A stretch of 64,000 nucleotides of DNA from JADJLQ01 sp964405735 (lineage in GTDB: Bacteria; Bacteroidota; Bacteroidia; Chitinophagales; Saprospiraceae): NCBI GenBank assembly GCA_964405735.1, contig CAYOPD010000002.1, positions 51,090 through 115,089 of the forward strand, in the 5' to 3' direction. A program made the translations under genes and the position numbers. A model generated the notes under the pieces. That model did not search any database. It was not told the DNA's origin and saw only the letters and a list, made by a program, of their open reading frames with translations. Every line of letters starts with the position of its first letter. The first letter of the stretch is position 1. This document shows positions 26,615-35,801 of the stretch, piece after piece.

Positions 26615-29524
26615 ATGGCCGGCCTCCTTATCTTTGAATGTTTTTTTGACAAGCCAGGCATTTTGAAAATCAGACAAAAAGAAGAGGATCAGGGCGCGCC
26701 CCCTCTCACAGAAGATACCCGACATTCCATCTACATCAAAGGCGCCAGGTCCAACAACCTCCGCAATATCGATGTGTGGATCCCCAAACGAAAACTGGTC
26801 CTGGTCACCGGCGTGTCGGGCTCCGGCAAATCATCGCTCATCATGGATACCCTTTATGCCGAGGGGCAAAGGAGATATGTCGAAAGCCTCTCCTCTTATG
26901 CCAGGCAGTTTCTGATGCGGATGAAAAAACCCGAAGTGGACTACATCAAAGGCATCTGCCCTGCCATCGCGATCGAACAAAAAGTAAGCACTTCCAATGC
27001 CCGGTCCACCGTCGGTTCCATGACGGAAATCTATGACTACCTCCGCCTGCTTTATGCCCGTATCGGCAAAACCTATAGCCCTGTTTCCGGGGAAATTGTT
27101 AAAAGGCATGAGGTGAGGGATGTGGTGGATTATATTAAAAACCTGAAATCGGGCTCAAGAATTTACCTATTGATCCCCCTTTCCACCAAATACGATGACC
27201 GGACACTGGGCCAGGAACTTACCCTCCTCTTGCAAAAAGGGTATTCCCGGGTCCTGCGGAACCATGAACTTTTCCAGATCGAGGACGTGCAAAAACTGAA
27301 AGGTTGGCCGTTAAAAGACAAATTGTCCAAACTGGCCAACTCAAACATTGCCATCCTGATCGACCGCTTTGTGACCAACCCCGAAGATGAAGATTTTATT
27401 AACCAGATGGCCGATTCTGTGCTCACCGCCTTCGCTGAAGGGGAAGGCAATGCCATCGTTTACGATTCGGAAACACGTAAAAGCCATTCCTTCAACAACC
27501 GGTTTGAAGCAGACGGGCTTGTGTTCCTGGAACCGACACCACAGCTGTTTAATTACAATAACTCTTACGGGGCCTGTCCCCGCTGTGAAGGTTATGGGAG
27601 GGTCATGGGCATTGATGCGGATAAAGTGATCCCGGATAAGACCAAATCGGTTTATGATGGCGCCATAGCATGCTGGAGTGGAGAAAAAGGCAGTTTATGG
27701 ACCCAGGAATTGATTCAGAAAGCCCATCATTTTGACTTCCCCATCCACAAGCCAATTTATAAACTGACGAAAGAGCAGTATAAAACCCTCTGGCAGGGAA
27801 ACGATTATTTCTATGGCATCGACGCTTATTTCCGGGAACTGGAAGAAAAATCGTATAAGATACAGAACAGGGTCATCCTCGCCCGGTTCCGGGGCAGGAC
27901 TACCTGCCCGGCGTGTGAAGGAGGCCGGTTGAGAAAGGAAGCTTCCTATGTCAAGATCAGCGGGGTTGCGCTCCCGGACCTGATCCATTTGCCGATCGAT
28001 GAATTATACGATCATTTCCGGTCTTTGCGTTTTTCAAAACAGGATGGGGTGATCGCCTCCCGGATTTTGCGTGAAGTGGACCAGCGCCTGGACATCATGT
28101 GCCGGCTTGGACTTAAACACCTGAGCCTGGAAAGGCTTGCATCAACCCTGAGCGGAGGAGAGACACAACGCATCAATCTGACCCGGACCCTGGGAAGCAA
28201 CCTCACGAGTTCCCTATATATCCTCGATGAACCAAGCGTAGGACTGCATCCGGTGGACTCCAACCGGCTGGTCGAAGTGCTGAAACAATTGCGTGACCTG
28301 GGCAATACCGTGGTGGTGGTGGAGCATGAAGAAGAATTGATCCGCCAGGCCGACCATATCATCGATATAGGTCCCGCAGCCGGCATCCATGGTGGAAAGG
28401 TGGTTTATACGGGCAGCTATGAAAATTTATTGAAACCCAATCAACCCGGGTTGACCGCCGCTTATTTGCAAGGGACCCAGTCGATCGAGGTCCCTGCCTG
28501 GAGAAGAAAATGGAAAGACAAACTGATCCTCAAAGGAGCCACATTGAACAACCTGCAAGACCTTGAAGTCAAATTCCCCCTCAACACCGTCACGGTGATC
28601 ACCGGGGTTTCCGGCTCCGGTAAGACCACCCTGGTCAAACACCTGTTGTACCCGGCAATGGAGAGGCAGCTGGCCGACGGCCATTTCGGCATCATCCCCG
28701 GCATGCAGGCCCTGGAAGGGGATCTGCAGCAGATCAGGGCCGTGGAAATGATCAATCAAAACCCAATCGGAAAATCCACCCGTTCCAATCCGGTCACTTA
28801 TGTGAAAGCATATGATCCGATCCGGAAACTTTACGCCAACCAGCACCTTTCAAAAGTAAGAGGTTATGGGCCTGGGCATTTTTCATTCAATGTGGAAGGG
28901 GGAAGATGTGAAACCTGCCAGGGAGAAGGGGAAATCGTTGTGGAAATGCAGTTTCTGGCTGACGTCAAACTGCTTTGTGAAGATTGCAAGGGGCAACGTT
29001 TTAAAAATGAAGTCCTGGAAGTCAGGTTCAATGGCAAATCGATGTATGACATCCTGGAATTGAGTGTCGAAGAAGCCCTGGTATTTTTTAAGGACCAGTC
29101 CGATATCCATCAAAAACTTAAACCGCTGTTTGACGTTGGTCTCGGCTATGTAAAGCTGGGCCAGGCATCCAGCACCCTTTCGGGAGGGGAAGCACAGCGC
29201 GTAAAACTAGCCAGCTACCTCACCCGGGAAGCCGGCCAGGAGGCCATCCTTTTTATTTTTGATGAACCTACCACGGGCCTTCATTTTCACGATATCCGAA
29301 AACTGCTCGATGCCTTCAATGCCCTGGTTGAAAACGGGCATTCGGTCATCCTGATCGAACACAATATGGATGTGATCAAATGCGCCGACTGGGTCATCGA
29401 TCTCGGCCCCGGCGGCGGCAAGGAAGGCGGGCGATTGATTTTCGCAGGCACCCCGGAGGATATGATCAAGGTGAAAGAATCCAAAACCGGGCACTATCTC
29501 AAAGAAAAATTAAAAGTCAAATGA
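26615..29524 (+). CDS. uvrA: Excinuclease ABC subunit A
   Basis: 969 residues. Two ABC ATPase modules are visible: Walker A GVSGSGKSS (66-74) and GVSGSGKTT (664-672), signatures TLSGGETQRI and TLSGGEAQRV, and Walker B LYILDEPSVGLHP and LFIFDEPTTGLHF. The first zinc module has CPRC (321-324) and a later CPAC; the second has C765-x2-C768-x19-C788-x2-C791. It finds bulky DNA lesions with UvrB in nucleotide excision repair. The N-terminus is about 35 residues longer than in E. coli and may start later. Its stop overlaps the next ATG (ATGA). Confidence 0.96.
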   Translation: MAGLLIFECFFDKPGILKIRQKEEDQGAPPLTEDTRHSIYIKGARSNNLRNIDVWIPKRKLVLVTGVSGSGKSSLIMDTLYAEGQRRYVESLSSYARQFLMRMKKPEVDYIKGICPAIAIEQKVSTSNARSTVGSMTEIYDYLRLLYARIGKTYSPVSGEIVKRHEVRDVVDYIKNLKSGSRIYLLIPLSTKYDDRTLGQELTLLLQKGYSRVLRNHELFQIEDVQKLKGWPLKDKLSKLANSNIAILIDRFVTNPEDEDFINQMADSVLTAFAEGEGNAIVYDSETRKSHSFNNRFEADGLVFLEPTPQLFNYNNSYGACPRCEGYGRVMGIDADKVIPDKTKSVYDGAIACWSGEKGSLWTQELIQKAHHFDFPIHKPIYKLTKEQYKTLWQGNDYFYGIDAYFRELEEKSYKIQNRVILARFRGRTTCPACEGGRLRKEASYVKISGVALPDLIHLPIDELYDHFRSLRFSKQDGVIASRILREVDQRLDIMCRLGLKHLSLERLASTLSGGETQRINLTRTLGSNLTSSLYILDEPSVGLHPVDSNRLVEVLKQLRDLGNTVVVVEHEEELIRQADHIIDIGPAAGIHGGKVVYTGSYENLLKPNQPGLTAAYLQGTQSIEVPAWRRKWKDKLILKGATLNNLQDLEVKFPLNTVTVITGVSGSGKTTLVKHLLYPAMERQLADGHFGIIPGMQALEGDLQQIRAVEMINQNPIGKSTRSNPVTYVKAYDPIRKLYANQHLSKVRGYGPGHFSFNVEGGRCETCQGEGEIVVEMQFLADVKLLCEDCKGQRFKNEVLEVRFNGKSMYDILELSVEEALVFFKDQSDIHQKLKPLFDVGLGYVKLGQASSTLSGGEAQRVKLASYLTREAGQEAILFIFDEPTTGLHFHDIRKLLDAFNALVENGHSVILIEHNMDVIKCADWVIDLGPGGGKEGGRLIFAGTPEDMIKVKESKTGHYLKEKLKVK

Positions 29525-31053
29525 GGCCGTCCACATTCAAAGTAAAATCCCTTTTTCGTTTTATCTTTTTGATGTGCTGGATCCACTCGCCGGCCCAGCC
29601 AGTTCCAATCCGGGAAAGCCTTTTAAAAAAATCTCTGGAGGATTTCCAGGCCTTGTTGTCCCTGCCCAATGATGCACATAAACCGCAAGACCTGGAGTCC
29701 AATATTGCCTGGCTTGAAAAGGCCTTCACCAATAGAAATTTCCTCGTCAGAAGATTACCCACCCGCGGCATTGACCTTCTGTTCGCGGAAAAGCGATACC
29801 ACGGCAACCATCCCACCATCCTCTTCTATCTGCAGGTTGACGGCCAGCCGGTTGACCCTTCCCGATGGCAACAAACCAGTCCATGGACACCCACACTCAA
29901 ACGCTTGCAGGATGGGGAATGGGAAACCATACCCTGGGCACAGTTGTATGACAAACCGAATCCCGACTGGCGGATATTCGCCCGTTCCGCTTCAGATGCC
30001 AAAGGGCCCATCGCCGCCTTTTTGACTGCCCTTACCCTGATGCAATCCAATGGAAAGCAAGCGAATTACAACATCAAGGTTATTATGGACTCTGAGGAGG
30101 AATTGGGTTCACCCAATATTACTGAAGCGGTCCAAATTCACCGAGAGATATTAAAGGCGGATGCGATGGTCATTCTGGATGGCCCCATGCATATTTCAAA
30201 TAAACCGACCCTGGCTTATGGCGCCAGAGGGATCATTTCGTTTTCCCTTACGGCCTATGGCCCGCTTGTCAATGTACACAGCGGCCACTATGGCAATTAT
30301 GTACCCAATCCCGTGTTCACGCTTTCCCGCTTATTGGCCGGTATGAAGGATGAATATGGCAAAGTACTGATACCCGGCTTTTATGAAGGCATAAACCTGG
30401 ATCCCGTCACACGCAACATCCTCTCCGAAACCCCGGATGATTTGCCCGCACTCCACAGGAACCTGGGCATCAAGACTCCGGACCAGGTTGGTGCCAACCT
30501 CCAGGAAGCCATCCAGTACCCTTCTCTGAATATTGATGGCATCCGAGCGGGATATGTCGGAGCCCAGGCCAGGACCATCATACCTGACCTTGCCACGGCA
30601 GCCATGGATATCCGACTGGTTAAAGAAACCTCAGGGGAAAATATGATCCGGCTGCTTAAGAACCATATTCAGGCACAGGGATACACCCTGCTGGATCACG
30701 AGCCCAATCTTGAAGAAAGAAGGACTCACGATAAAATCATCAGCCTTCGTTATCAAATTTCATATGAAGCTTTCCGGACTGAATTGAATGACCCCCTTGG
30801 AATTTTTCTTACCAAAGCATTGGTCCAGGCTCATGGATCCAAACCGGTACAGATCCGCACCCATGGTGGATCCATCCCCATTTCCCCATTCGTGGTCAAA
30901 TTGGGTTTCCCCGCCATTGCGGTCCCTGTGGTAAATTATGACAACAACCAGCACAGTGAGAATGAAAACATCCGATTGGGGAATTACCTGGACGGCATTC
31001 AAAGTTATTATTCCATTTTAACGGCCGTCTATGATCCTCAGGCGGGAAAATGA
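29521..31053 (+). CDS. Exported M20-family metallopeptidase homologue with an altered metal site
   Basis: 510 residues from the ATG overlapping the uvrA stop; longer open frame upstream lies inside uvrA. Residues 1-25 form a signal peptide (IFLMCWIHSPAQ). M20 ligand motifs: ARSASDAKG (Asp159), IMDSEEELGS (Glu192-194), VILDGP (Asp220), VHSGHYG and a C-terminal His in QHSENEN are present, but the first ligand motif reads YLQVDGQP, so the usual His of H-x-D is Gln105. It is a periplasmic relative of the dipeptidase at 3.5 kb. Activity is therefore uncertain; it may have one weaker metal site or a lineage-specific ligand. Confidence 0.88.
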   Translation: MRPSTFKVKSLFRFIFLMCWIHSPAQPVPIRESLLKKSLEDFQALLSLPNDAHKPQDLESNIAWLEKAFTNRNFLVRRLPTRGIDLLFAEKRYHGNHPTILFYLQVDGQPVDPSRWQQTSPWTPTLKRLQDGEWETIPWAQLYDKPNPDWRIFARSASDAKGPIAAFLTALTLMQSNGKQANYNIKVIMDSEEELGSPNITEAVQIHREILKADAMVILDGPMHISNKPTLAYGARGIISFSLTAYGPLVNVHSGHYGNYVPNPVFTLSRLLAGMKDEYGKVLIPGFYEGINLDPVTRNILSETPDDLPALHRNLGIKTPDQVGANLQEAIQYPSLNIDGIRAGYVGAQARTIIPDLATAAMDIRLVKETSGENMIRLLKNHIQAQGYTLLDHEPNLEERRTHDKIISLRYQISYEAFRTELNDPLGIFLTKALVQAHGSKPVQIRTHGGSIPISPFVVKLGFPAIAVPVVNYDNNQHSENENIRLGNYLDGIQSYYSILTAVYDPQAGK

Positions 31054-31735
31054 TCCTTTGGTAAAATTGCATTTCGACCTGTTGATTTATTCCCTTTGGA
31101 TTATTTTTTTCACCTTTCTTTCCCTTCTGAAACGGGATGTGTTTTATCTGGCCATCACGGCATTGCCGGGATTTGCCTTTTGGGTGGTTAAATATTTTAT
31201 GGGCAACAAGGCTCTGAGTTTCCCCTATGGGCCGGCAAATGCCGTTACCCTGTTGAGAATGACTGCGCTCGTCGCAGTCACGCTGATCCACCCGGTGATT
31301 CCGGATATCCTGCTCGGCATCCTTTTCACCCTGATATGCATTGGCGACGTCCTGGATGGATACCTGGCCAGAACGTTTAAGATGGCCAGCACCATCGGTG
31401 AGTACATGGATAAAGAAACCGATGCCCTGTTTGTATTGTGTACCACTTTTGTGCTCTTCCAGAAAGGATTTACCGGGGTTTGGATCGTTTCGCTCGGACT
31501 GATACGTTATGTATATTTTATCGCCGTTTTTTATTTTTTAAAACCGGGACGAAAAGAATATAAGGACAAATACGCCCGTGCGATTGCCGTTGGGGTTTTT
31601 GTCAGTATTCTGCTGTGTTATTTTGTTCCTTACGCCTGGTCTTTTCCGGTCCTGGTCCTTTCTGCCGGCTTTTTGTTTTTTTCTTTTGGCCGCGCCGCCC
31701 TCGCGGAGCTTGGATTTTTACCTGAAAATCACTGA
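31031..31735 (+). CDS. CDP-alcohol phosphatidyltransferase-family membrane enzyme
   Basis: 234 residues with about six membrane helices. The family's full active-site motif D-x2-DG-x2-AR-x8-G-x3-D-x3-D is exact (Asp106, Asp109, Gly110, Ala113, Arg114, Gly123, Asp127, Asp131). Such enzymes transfer a phospho-alcohol group from a CDP-linked donor to an acceptor, usually making phospholipids. The acceptor cannot be told; the first two helices (about 15-55) are an addition beyond the core. It overlaps the M20 gene by 23 bases and lies 7 bases before the LtaS-like gene, so the two envelope enzymes are probably made together. Confidence 0.93.
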   Translation: MILRRENDPLVKLHFDLLIYSLWIIFFTFLSLLKRDVFYLAITALPGFAFWVVKYFMGNKALSFPYGPANAVTLLRMTALVAVTLIHPVIPDILLGILFTLICIGDVLDGYLARTFKMASTIGEYMDKETDALFVLCTTFVLFQKGFTGVWIVSLGLIRYVYFIAVFYFLKPGRKEYKDKYARAIAVGVFVSILLCYFVPYAWSFPVLVLSAGFLFFSFGRAALAELGFLPENH

Positions 31736-31742
31736 ATCGCCA

Positions 31743-33497
31743 ATGAGAGCTGAAGATCGAGTCACTTCAAGTCCGCCGCTGAGACCGGGATCAGGAAATA
31801 CCCTTATGGGCATGTTAATCCTATTTTGCCTTCAATGGCTGTTGTATCTTCCCCTTTACATGGCCAAACAAGCGGAAGGCCACTTCTACCCACCGATCGG
31901 TTCCCTCAGTGACCTGGTGAGCCGGCAGAACCCGGATTTGTTCCGGTGGAGCCTGGACTACACGGTTTTGGTAGGTGTATTGTTCATATTAAGCAGAATG
32001 ACCCGCAACAAATGGCTGGTTGCCTCCGTTACGTTCTTTTATCTCCTTCTTTTTCTATTCCAGGCTTATTTTCATTTTTCATGGAAGGTTTACGGAGAAA
32101 TCCCTGTGTGGACTTATGACTGGGCCCTGATCAAACGGGTCCTTCCGGTATTTATGAAGTCGATGAGGATCCCTCCTTTTTTCGCTTATCTTGTACTCGG
32201 ACTGCTGGTGGCATTATGTTATTGGTTGTTTTATAAAGCGCATCTCATCATCGTCGGCTGGTTTTCAAGTACAGACGGCACCTTTGCCTGGATCATTCCC
32301 CTGATGATATTTTTCCTGCCAGCCGTTCTGTTCTATTCCTGCAGGCCGGAGGTGAAAACTGGTTTATATCCGGCAATTGGTTGGATCGCGGCGGACATGA
32401 ACCGTGCATTCACCGGTGAAAGGGTCAAAACCCTCCCCGACCTCCATCACCGCCTGGAATACGAAGATTATTATTCCCTTCCGCTTCATTCCAAACCGAA
32501 TATCTATCTCCTTTTTATAGAGGCTTATGGATCTGTTGCAGCTGTGGTTGAACCTTACAACAAGGGATACCTCGACAAATTGGATTCCATGCAGGAACAC
32601 CTGGCTTCCCAAGGATGGCAAGCGGCGTCCACCCTGAGCAATTCAACCATTCTCGGAGGCCGCTCCTGGCTTGGATTCACCAGTCTGCTGGGGGGGCTGC
32701 GGATTGACAACCACCTCGCTTATGAAAAACTGCTCCGGGAATACTCCCAATATCCACATCTGATCAGGGTGCTCAACCGACAGGGGTATCAGACTTACCG
32801 GCTCAATACCATGGCCAATTTCGGAGAGTCCTTTGAAAGACTGGACAGCATCACCAAAATCTTTTTTGGCCACCATCATTGGACAAAATATTCAGACCTT
32901 CCATACAGCGGTTACCAGTATGATTATTTCGGAGGCATTCCTGATCAATATGCACTGAACTACTGGGACGAATACATATTGGATAAAAAACAAGCGCCTT
33001 ATTTTCTGTTTTTCATTACCCTGAATACGCACGCGCCTTTTTACCACCCCCCACCTTTGCTGGACGACTGGAAAGACCTGAATCAAATTAAAAACAGTCC
33101 GCATAAACGGATCCGGGCCGAGGACGGTTCACCCGTGGAACGTTATACCCAGGACGTCATCTACAACCTTTCCGTGCTGGAAAAATACATCCTGGAAAAA
33201 GCCGATTCCAATTCGCTCTTCATTCTCATTGGCGATCATCCACCCGCCGGCATGGAATACCTGCTGGATGGCACAACGGATACCTATGCTACCCCCTTGC
33301 ACCTCATCAGTAAAGACCGGCGATGGATAAAAGCCTGCCTGGACAGAGGGTTTGATCCGGGCATGGCCCCGGTTTTTAAAAAAGGATCTTTATTAAAGCA
33401 TGAAGGATTTTATTCCTTTTTCATGCAGCTATGGGCTGAAGTCGATTTCCTCCCTTCGGAAAAGATACCCGCTTATAAGGCCTTGGGTATGGAATGA
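31743..33497 (+). CDS. LtaS-like membrane sulfatase/phosphoglycerol-transferase family protein
   Basis: About 584 residues from ATG 31743. About five membrane helices fill residues 20-215, followed by an extracytoplasmic alkaline-phosphatase-fold domain (about 245-560). Metal and nucleophile segments: YLLFIEAYGS (first acidic ligand), SNSTILGGRSW (Thr/Ser nucleophile area), TLNTHAPFYH and ILIGDHPPAG (Asp-His ligands). This architecture is that of lipoteichoic-acid synthase, OpgB and phosphoethanolamine transferases, which move phospho-alcohol groups onto envelope glycans or lipids. Placement right after a CDP-alcohol phosphotransferase fits a shared envelope product. Its stop lies one base from the end of the convergent glycosyltransferase gene. 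Confidence 0.85.
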   Translation: MRAEDRVTSSPPLRPGSGNTLMGMLILFCLQWLLYLPLYMAKQAEGHFYPPIGSLSDLVSRQNPDLFRWSLDYTVLVGVLFILSRMTRNKWLVASVTFFYLLLFLFQAYFHFSWKVYGEIPVWTYDWALIKRVLPVFMKSMRIPPFFAYLVLGLLVALCYWLFYKAHLIIVGWFSSTDGTFAWIIPLMIFFLPAVLFYSCRPEVKTGLYPAIGWIAADMNRAFTGERVKTLPDLHHRLEYEDYYSLPLHSKPNIYLLFIEAYGSVAAVVEPYNKGYLDKLDSMQEHLASQGWQAASTLSNSTILGGRSWLGFTSLLGGLRIDNHLAYEKLLREYSQYPHLIRVLNRQGYQTYRLNTMANFGESFERLDSITKIFFGHHHWTKYSDLPYSGYQYDYFGGIPDQYALNYWDEYILDKKQAPYFLFFITLNTHAPFYHPPPLLDDWKDLNQIKNSPHKRIRAEDGSPVERYTQDVIYNLSVLEKYILEKADSNSLFILIGDHPPAGMEYLLDGTTDTYATPLHLISKDRRWIKACLDRGFDPGMAPVFKKGSLLKHEGFYSFFMQLWAEVDFLPSEKIPAYKALGME

Positions 33498-33498
33498 T

Positions 33499-34458
33499 TC
33501 AAGGCCGGTGGATCTGATCCAGGAATGAAAACTGTTTGACAAATGCAGGCCAGGAGGTCAGAATATCGTGTACCGGGTTTTCAACAAGGCTCAACTTGCC
33601 TAAATGGATTAAACAGGCTGCCTGCACCAGTTCGTCCATGTCTCTGCACATCATGCCCCGGCCCTGCCCGATCAGATTTATTATGTTTCCACGTCCAAGA
33701 GCAAGGGCCTGAAGTCCATTCACAAGCGCTTCGGCCAAAGCCATGCCATAGGTTTCAAAGAGGGAGGTGTCCACCAGGCATTTGCTTCCGGCATAAACCG
33801 CCTCCAGACGGTCATGGGAAACCGGCCCCTCGAGGATGATGCGTTCGGCCAGGCCCGGGTGGTTTTCCAGGACTTCCATGCATTTCATCGTATACGGTTC
33901 GTTTACCTTTCGGTCACCAAAAAAATGGATTTTCAGGCCATTAGGCAGGACTGCCTTCGCCAGGGCCTTGAGGAACTGATCGATTTGTTTTCCGGGTAGC
34001 CAATTGGCCACCAGGATAAATTTATCCTTTACAGCATCAGGTTCAGCTCCTGTTTTTTTGATCCAGGGTTGAACCATTTCAATCCGGCTCTTCCCGGACA
34101 TAAAAGTATCCAGCCAGGTTCGGGTAAATGGGCTGTTGGCCAAAAGCAAATCAAAACAGGAGAGCCGTTCTATTTCCTTTTTCCGGTCGGTTTCCGGATC
34201 CAGCATGGAAGGTAGAAGGTGGCTGAAAAATATCTTAAAAGCCTGAATCTTACGGCAATCCCGGGGCTGAAGTTTATTTATCCAGATGGAATCTACGATG
34301 AGGAAATCCTTCGGTGCAAAAGCGATATGCTGGATATCCTTCCAGTCGATCCGGGTGAAAGCCCTGCCAGCTTCACGGAAGGCGCGGAATATTTGTGCAT
34401 TGAGCATATTGCCTCCGGAAATGAAGGTTTGCGGATCAGGGCAGGCAAAATAAATCAT
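33499..34458 (-). CDS. Glycosyltransferase (GT-B fold, GT4-like), last gene of ribA operon
   Basis: 319 residues. C-terminal GT-B features are clear: FILVANWLPGKQIDQFLKAL, IHFFGDRKVNEPY, the LEGPVSHDRLEAVYAGSKCLVDTSLFETYGMALAEAL region with the E-x7-E-like ESFGL..EAL motif (Glu in FETYGMALAEAL), and HPG/GRG loops. The N-terminal domain is shorter than in typical GT4 enzymes. No membrane segment. The ATG overlaps the stop of the pterin-synthase-like gene (ATGA). In this setting it likely attaches a sugar to the product made by the three upstream enzymes; donor and acceptor are unknown. Confidence 0.85.
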   Translation of the reverse strand: MIYFACPDPQTFISGGNMLNAQIFRAFREAGRAFTRIDWKDIQHIAFAPKDFLIVDSIWINKLQPRDCRKIQAFKIFFSHLLPSMLDPETDRKKEIERLSCFDLLLANSPFTRTWLDTFMSGKSRIEMVQPWIKKTGAEPDAVKDKFILVANWLPGKQIDQFLKALAKAVLPNGLKIHFFGDRKVNEPYTMKCMEVLENHPGLAERIILEGPVSHDRLEAVYAGSKCLVDTSLFETYGMALAEALVNGLQALALGRGNIINLIGQGRGMMCRDMDELVQAACLIHLGKLSLVENPVHDILTSWPAFVKQFSFLDQIHRP

Positions 34459-34838
34459 GAAGCGGTATCTCCTTCATAAGAAGCCCAGGCTACATGGGAT
34501 TCGCCCAGTTCTATCCGGAGCACTCCGCTGAAAAAAGGCTTGATCTCCCGGGCCAGGCTGCGATGAATGTATGCAGCCAGGTATTCCGTGGTGGTGATCC
34601 TGTCCCTGAATTCGTCCATCGTGTCAAGGTTCCTGAAGTGTATAGGGGCAAGGACTTTTTTAAGGTGCCCGGCGGCAAGGCCGATATCCACCACCACATT
34701 CATTTCATTGAGTACCGGACTGAAAAAAGTGGCGTCCACGATATAAGTGGCTCCATGCAACTGGCTGGCGATGCCGAATCCTTCATGGTGAAGCGAATGG
34801 GCAATCATGATGTGATCACGGATTCTGACGCTGTACAT
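34455..34838 (-). CDS. 6-pyruvoyl-tetrahydropterin/6-carboxy-tetrahydropterin synthase homologue with altered active site
   Basis: 127 residues, the size of one PTPS/QueD subunit. Fold landmarks: zinc His14 (IMIAHSL), QLHGATYIVDATF (26-38), VVVDIGLAAGHLKKVL, IHFRNLD (His67), TTTEYLAAYIH (Glu85) and ELGESHVAWASYE (Glu113). Two canonical residues are missing: the catalytic Cys four places before the LHG motif is Ala24, and the last His of HGH is Ala30. I recall a distinct family with the same LHGAT and ESHVAWASYE motifs in other phyla, also next to a dehydrogenase and a glycosyltransferase. So it is probably not QueD in queuosine synthesis; no queC, queE or queF is nearby. Confidence 0.85.
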   Translation of the reverse strand: MYSVRIRDHIMIAHSLHHEGFGIASQLHGATYIVDATFFSPVLNEMNVVVDIGLAAGHLKKVLAPIHFRNLDTMDEFRDRITTTEYLAAYIHRSLAREIKPFFSGVLRIELGESHVAWASYEGDTAS

Positions 34839-34841
34839 GGT

Positions 34842-35801
34842 TTAATACTTTAAAATATAAGTTAAGCCTTTTGATTGGGAATGCCTGATTTTATCGAAAA
34901 CCGCAGGGCTGCTTTCAAAAGGAACCTGCTCGATTTCCAGATTATCCCAGCACGGATCGGCCAACAAAGCCAATATTTCCTGTTTGCGTTTCGCAAAATT
35001 CCAGGCACCCTGCAATTTCAGCGGGATGGATGAAACCTGCGAAGCAATAATGCGGAGCCGGTTGATATGAAAATGTTCACCCAATCCGAGCGTTATCTTT
35101 TGACGGCCATACCAGCTGAGCTCAATGACACGGCCTTCCAATCCCATGACTTCTAAACAATGTTGCAGGCCTGATGGACTGCCGCTGCTGTGAAAAGCCA
35201 GATCAAAAGGCCCCGGATCAAAACCGGGATCACCCGCATAAAAGCCCAGGCGCCTGGCCAGGCTGGCTCTCGTGGCATCCGGTTCGTATATGGTAATAGC
35301 CTCAATTCCTTTGAGGCGGAGCAACAGGGCTGTGAGGGCGCCGATCAGGCCAAATCCCGCGATCAGTATTTTTTCATTTTGAGTTGGTTCGGCATCCCAA
35401 TAGGCGGTAAGGGCGGTTTCCATATTGCTGATCAGGACAGCCCGGGCTGGAGGGATCAGGGGGGGAATGAGGGTCAGGGTTTCCGGATCCACAGAGACCA
35501 GGTCCTGATGCGGATGCATTAAATGATAACACCGGCCATCCTCCGAACTGGCTACCAGGGAATACCCGTATTTAACCGGGAAGCCAAAGCCACCTTCCAT
35601 ATGCGGGACCTTCATTTTGGCGTAAATATTCTCAGGTACTCCGCCAAGGGAAATCGTTTTTTCCGTGCCCAGGCTGATCAGGGAATACAGGGAATGCAGA
35701 AGGATTTGACCTGGCTGCAAGTCCAGTTTCTGGCTGCGCATTTCGGAATGACCTGCGTCGATGTGCCATAAACTGCGTGAAGCCGGCATCGGGATCCTCA
35801 T
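34842..35801 (-). CDS. Medium-chain dehydrogenase/reductase without classical zinc ligands
   Basis: 319 residues. A GroES-like N-terminal half (SLISLGTEKTISLGGVP, MEGGFGFPVKYGYSLV, HPHQD) is followed by a Rossmann half with the nucleotide loop GFGLIGALTALLL and an acidic strand end (IYEPD) that suggests NAD(H) rather than NADP(H). The usual zinc-site signatures G-H-E and the ligand Cys are absent; the aligned place reads KYGY. Strings such as NMETALTAYWD and ELSWYG mark, from memory, a specific subfamily that accompanies LHGAT-type PTPS proteins. Its ATG overlaps the ribA stop. It probably oxidises or reduces a side-chain hydroxyl/keto group of the pathway intermediate. Confidence 0.87.
   Translation of the reverse strand: MRIPMPASRSLWHIDAGHSEMRSQKLDLQPGQILLHSLYSLISLGTEKTISLGGVPENIYAKMKVPHMEGGFGFPVKYGYSLVASSEDGRCYHLMHPHQDLVSVDPETLTLIPPLIPPARAVLISNMETALTAYWDAEPTQNEKILIAGFGLIGALTALLLRLKGIEAITIYEPDATRASLARRLGFYAGDPGFDPGPFDLAFHSSGSPSGLQHCLEVMGLEGRVIELSWYGRQKITLGLGEHFHINRLRIIASQVSSIPLKLQGAWNFAKRKQEILALLADPCWDNLEIEQVPFESSPAVFDKIRHSQSKGLTYILKY

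Noticed and set aside
34455..34838. QueD of the queuosine pathway
   Set aside because: Catalytic Cys and one zinc His are absent and no other queuosine genes are nearby.
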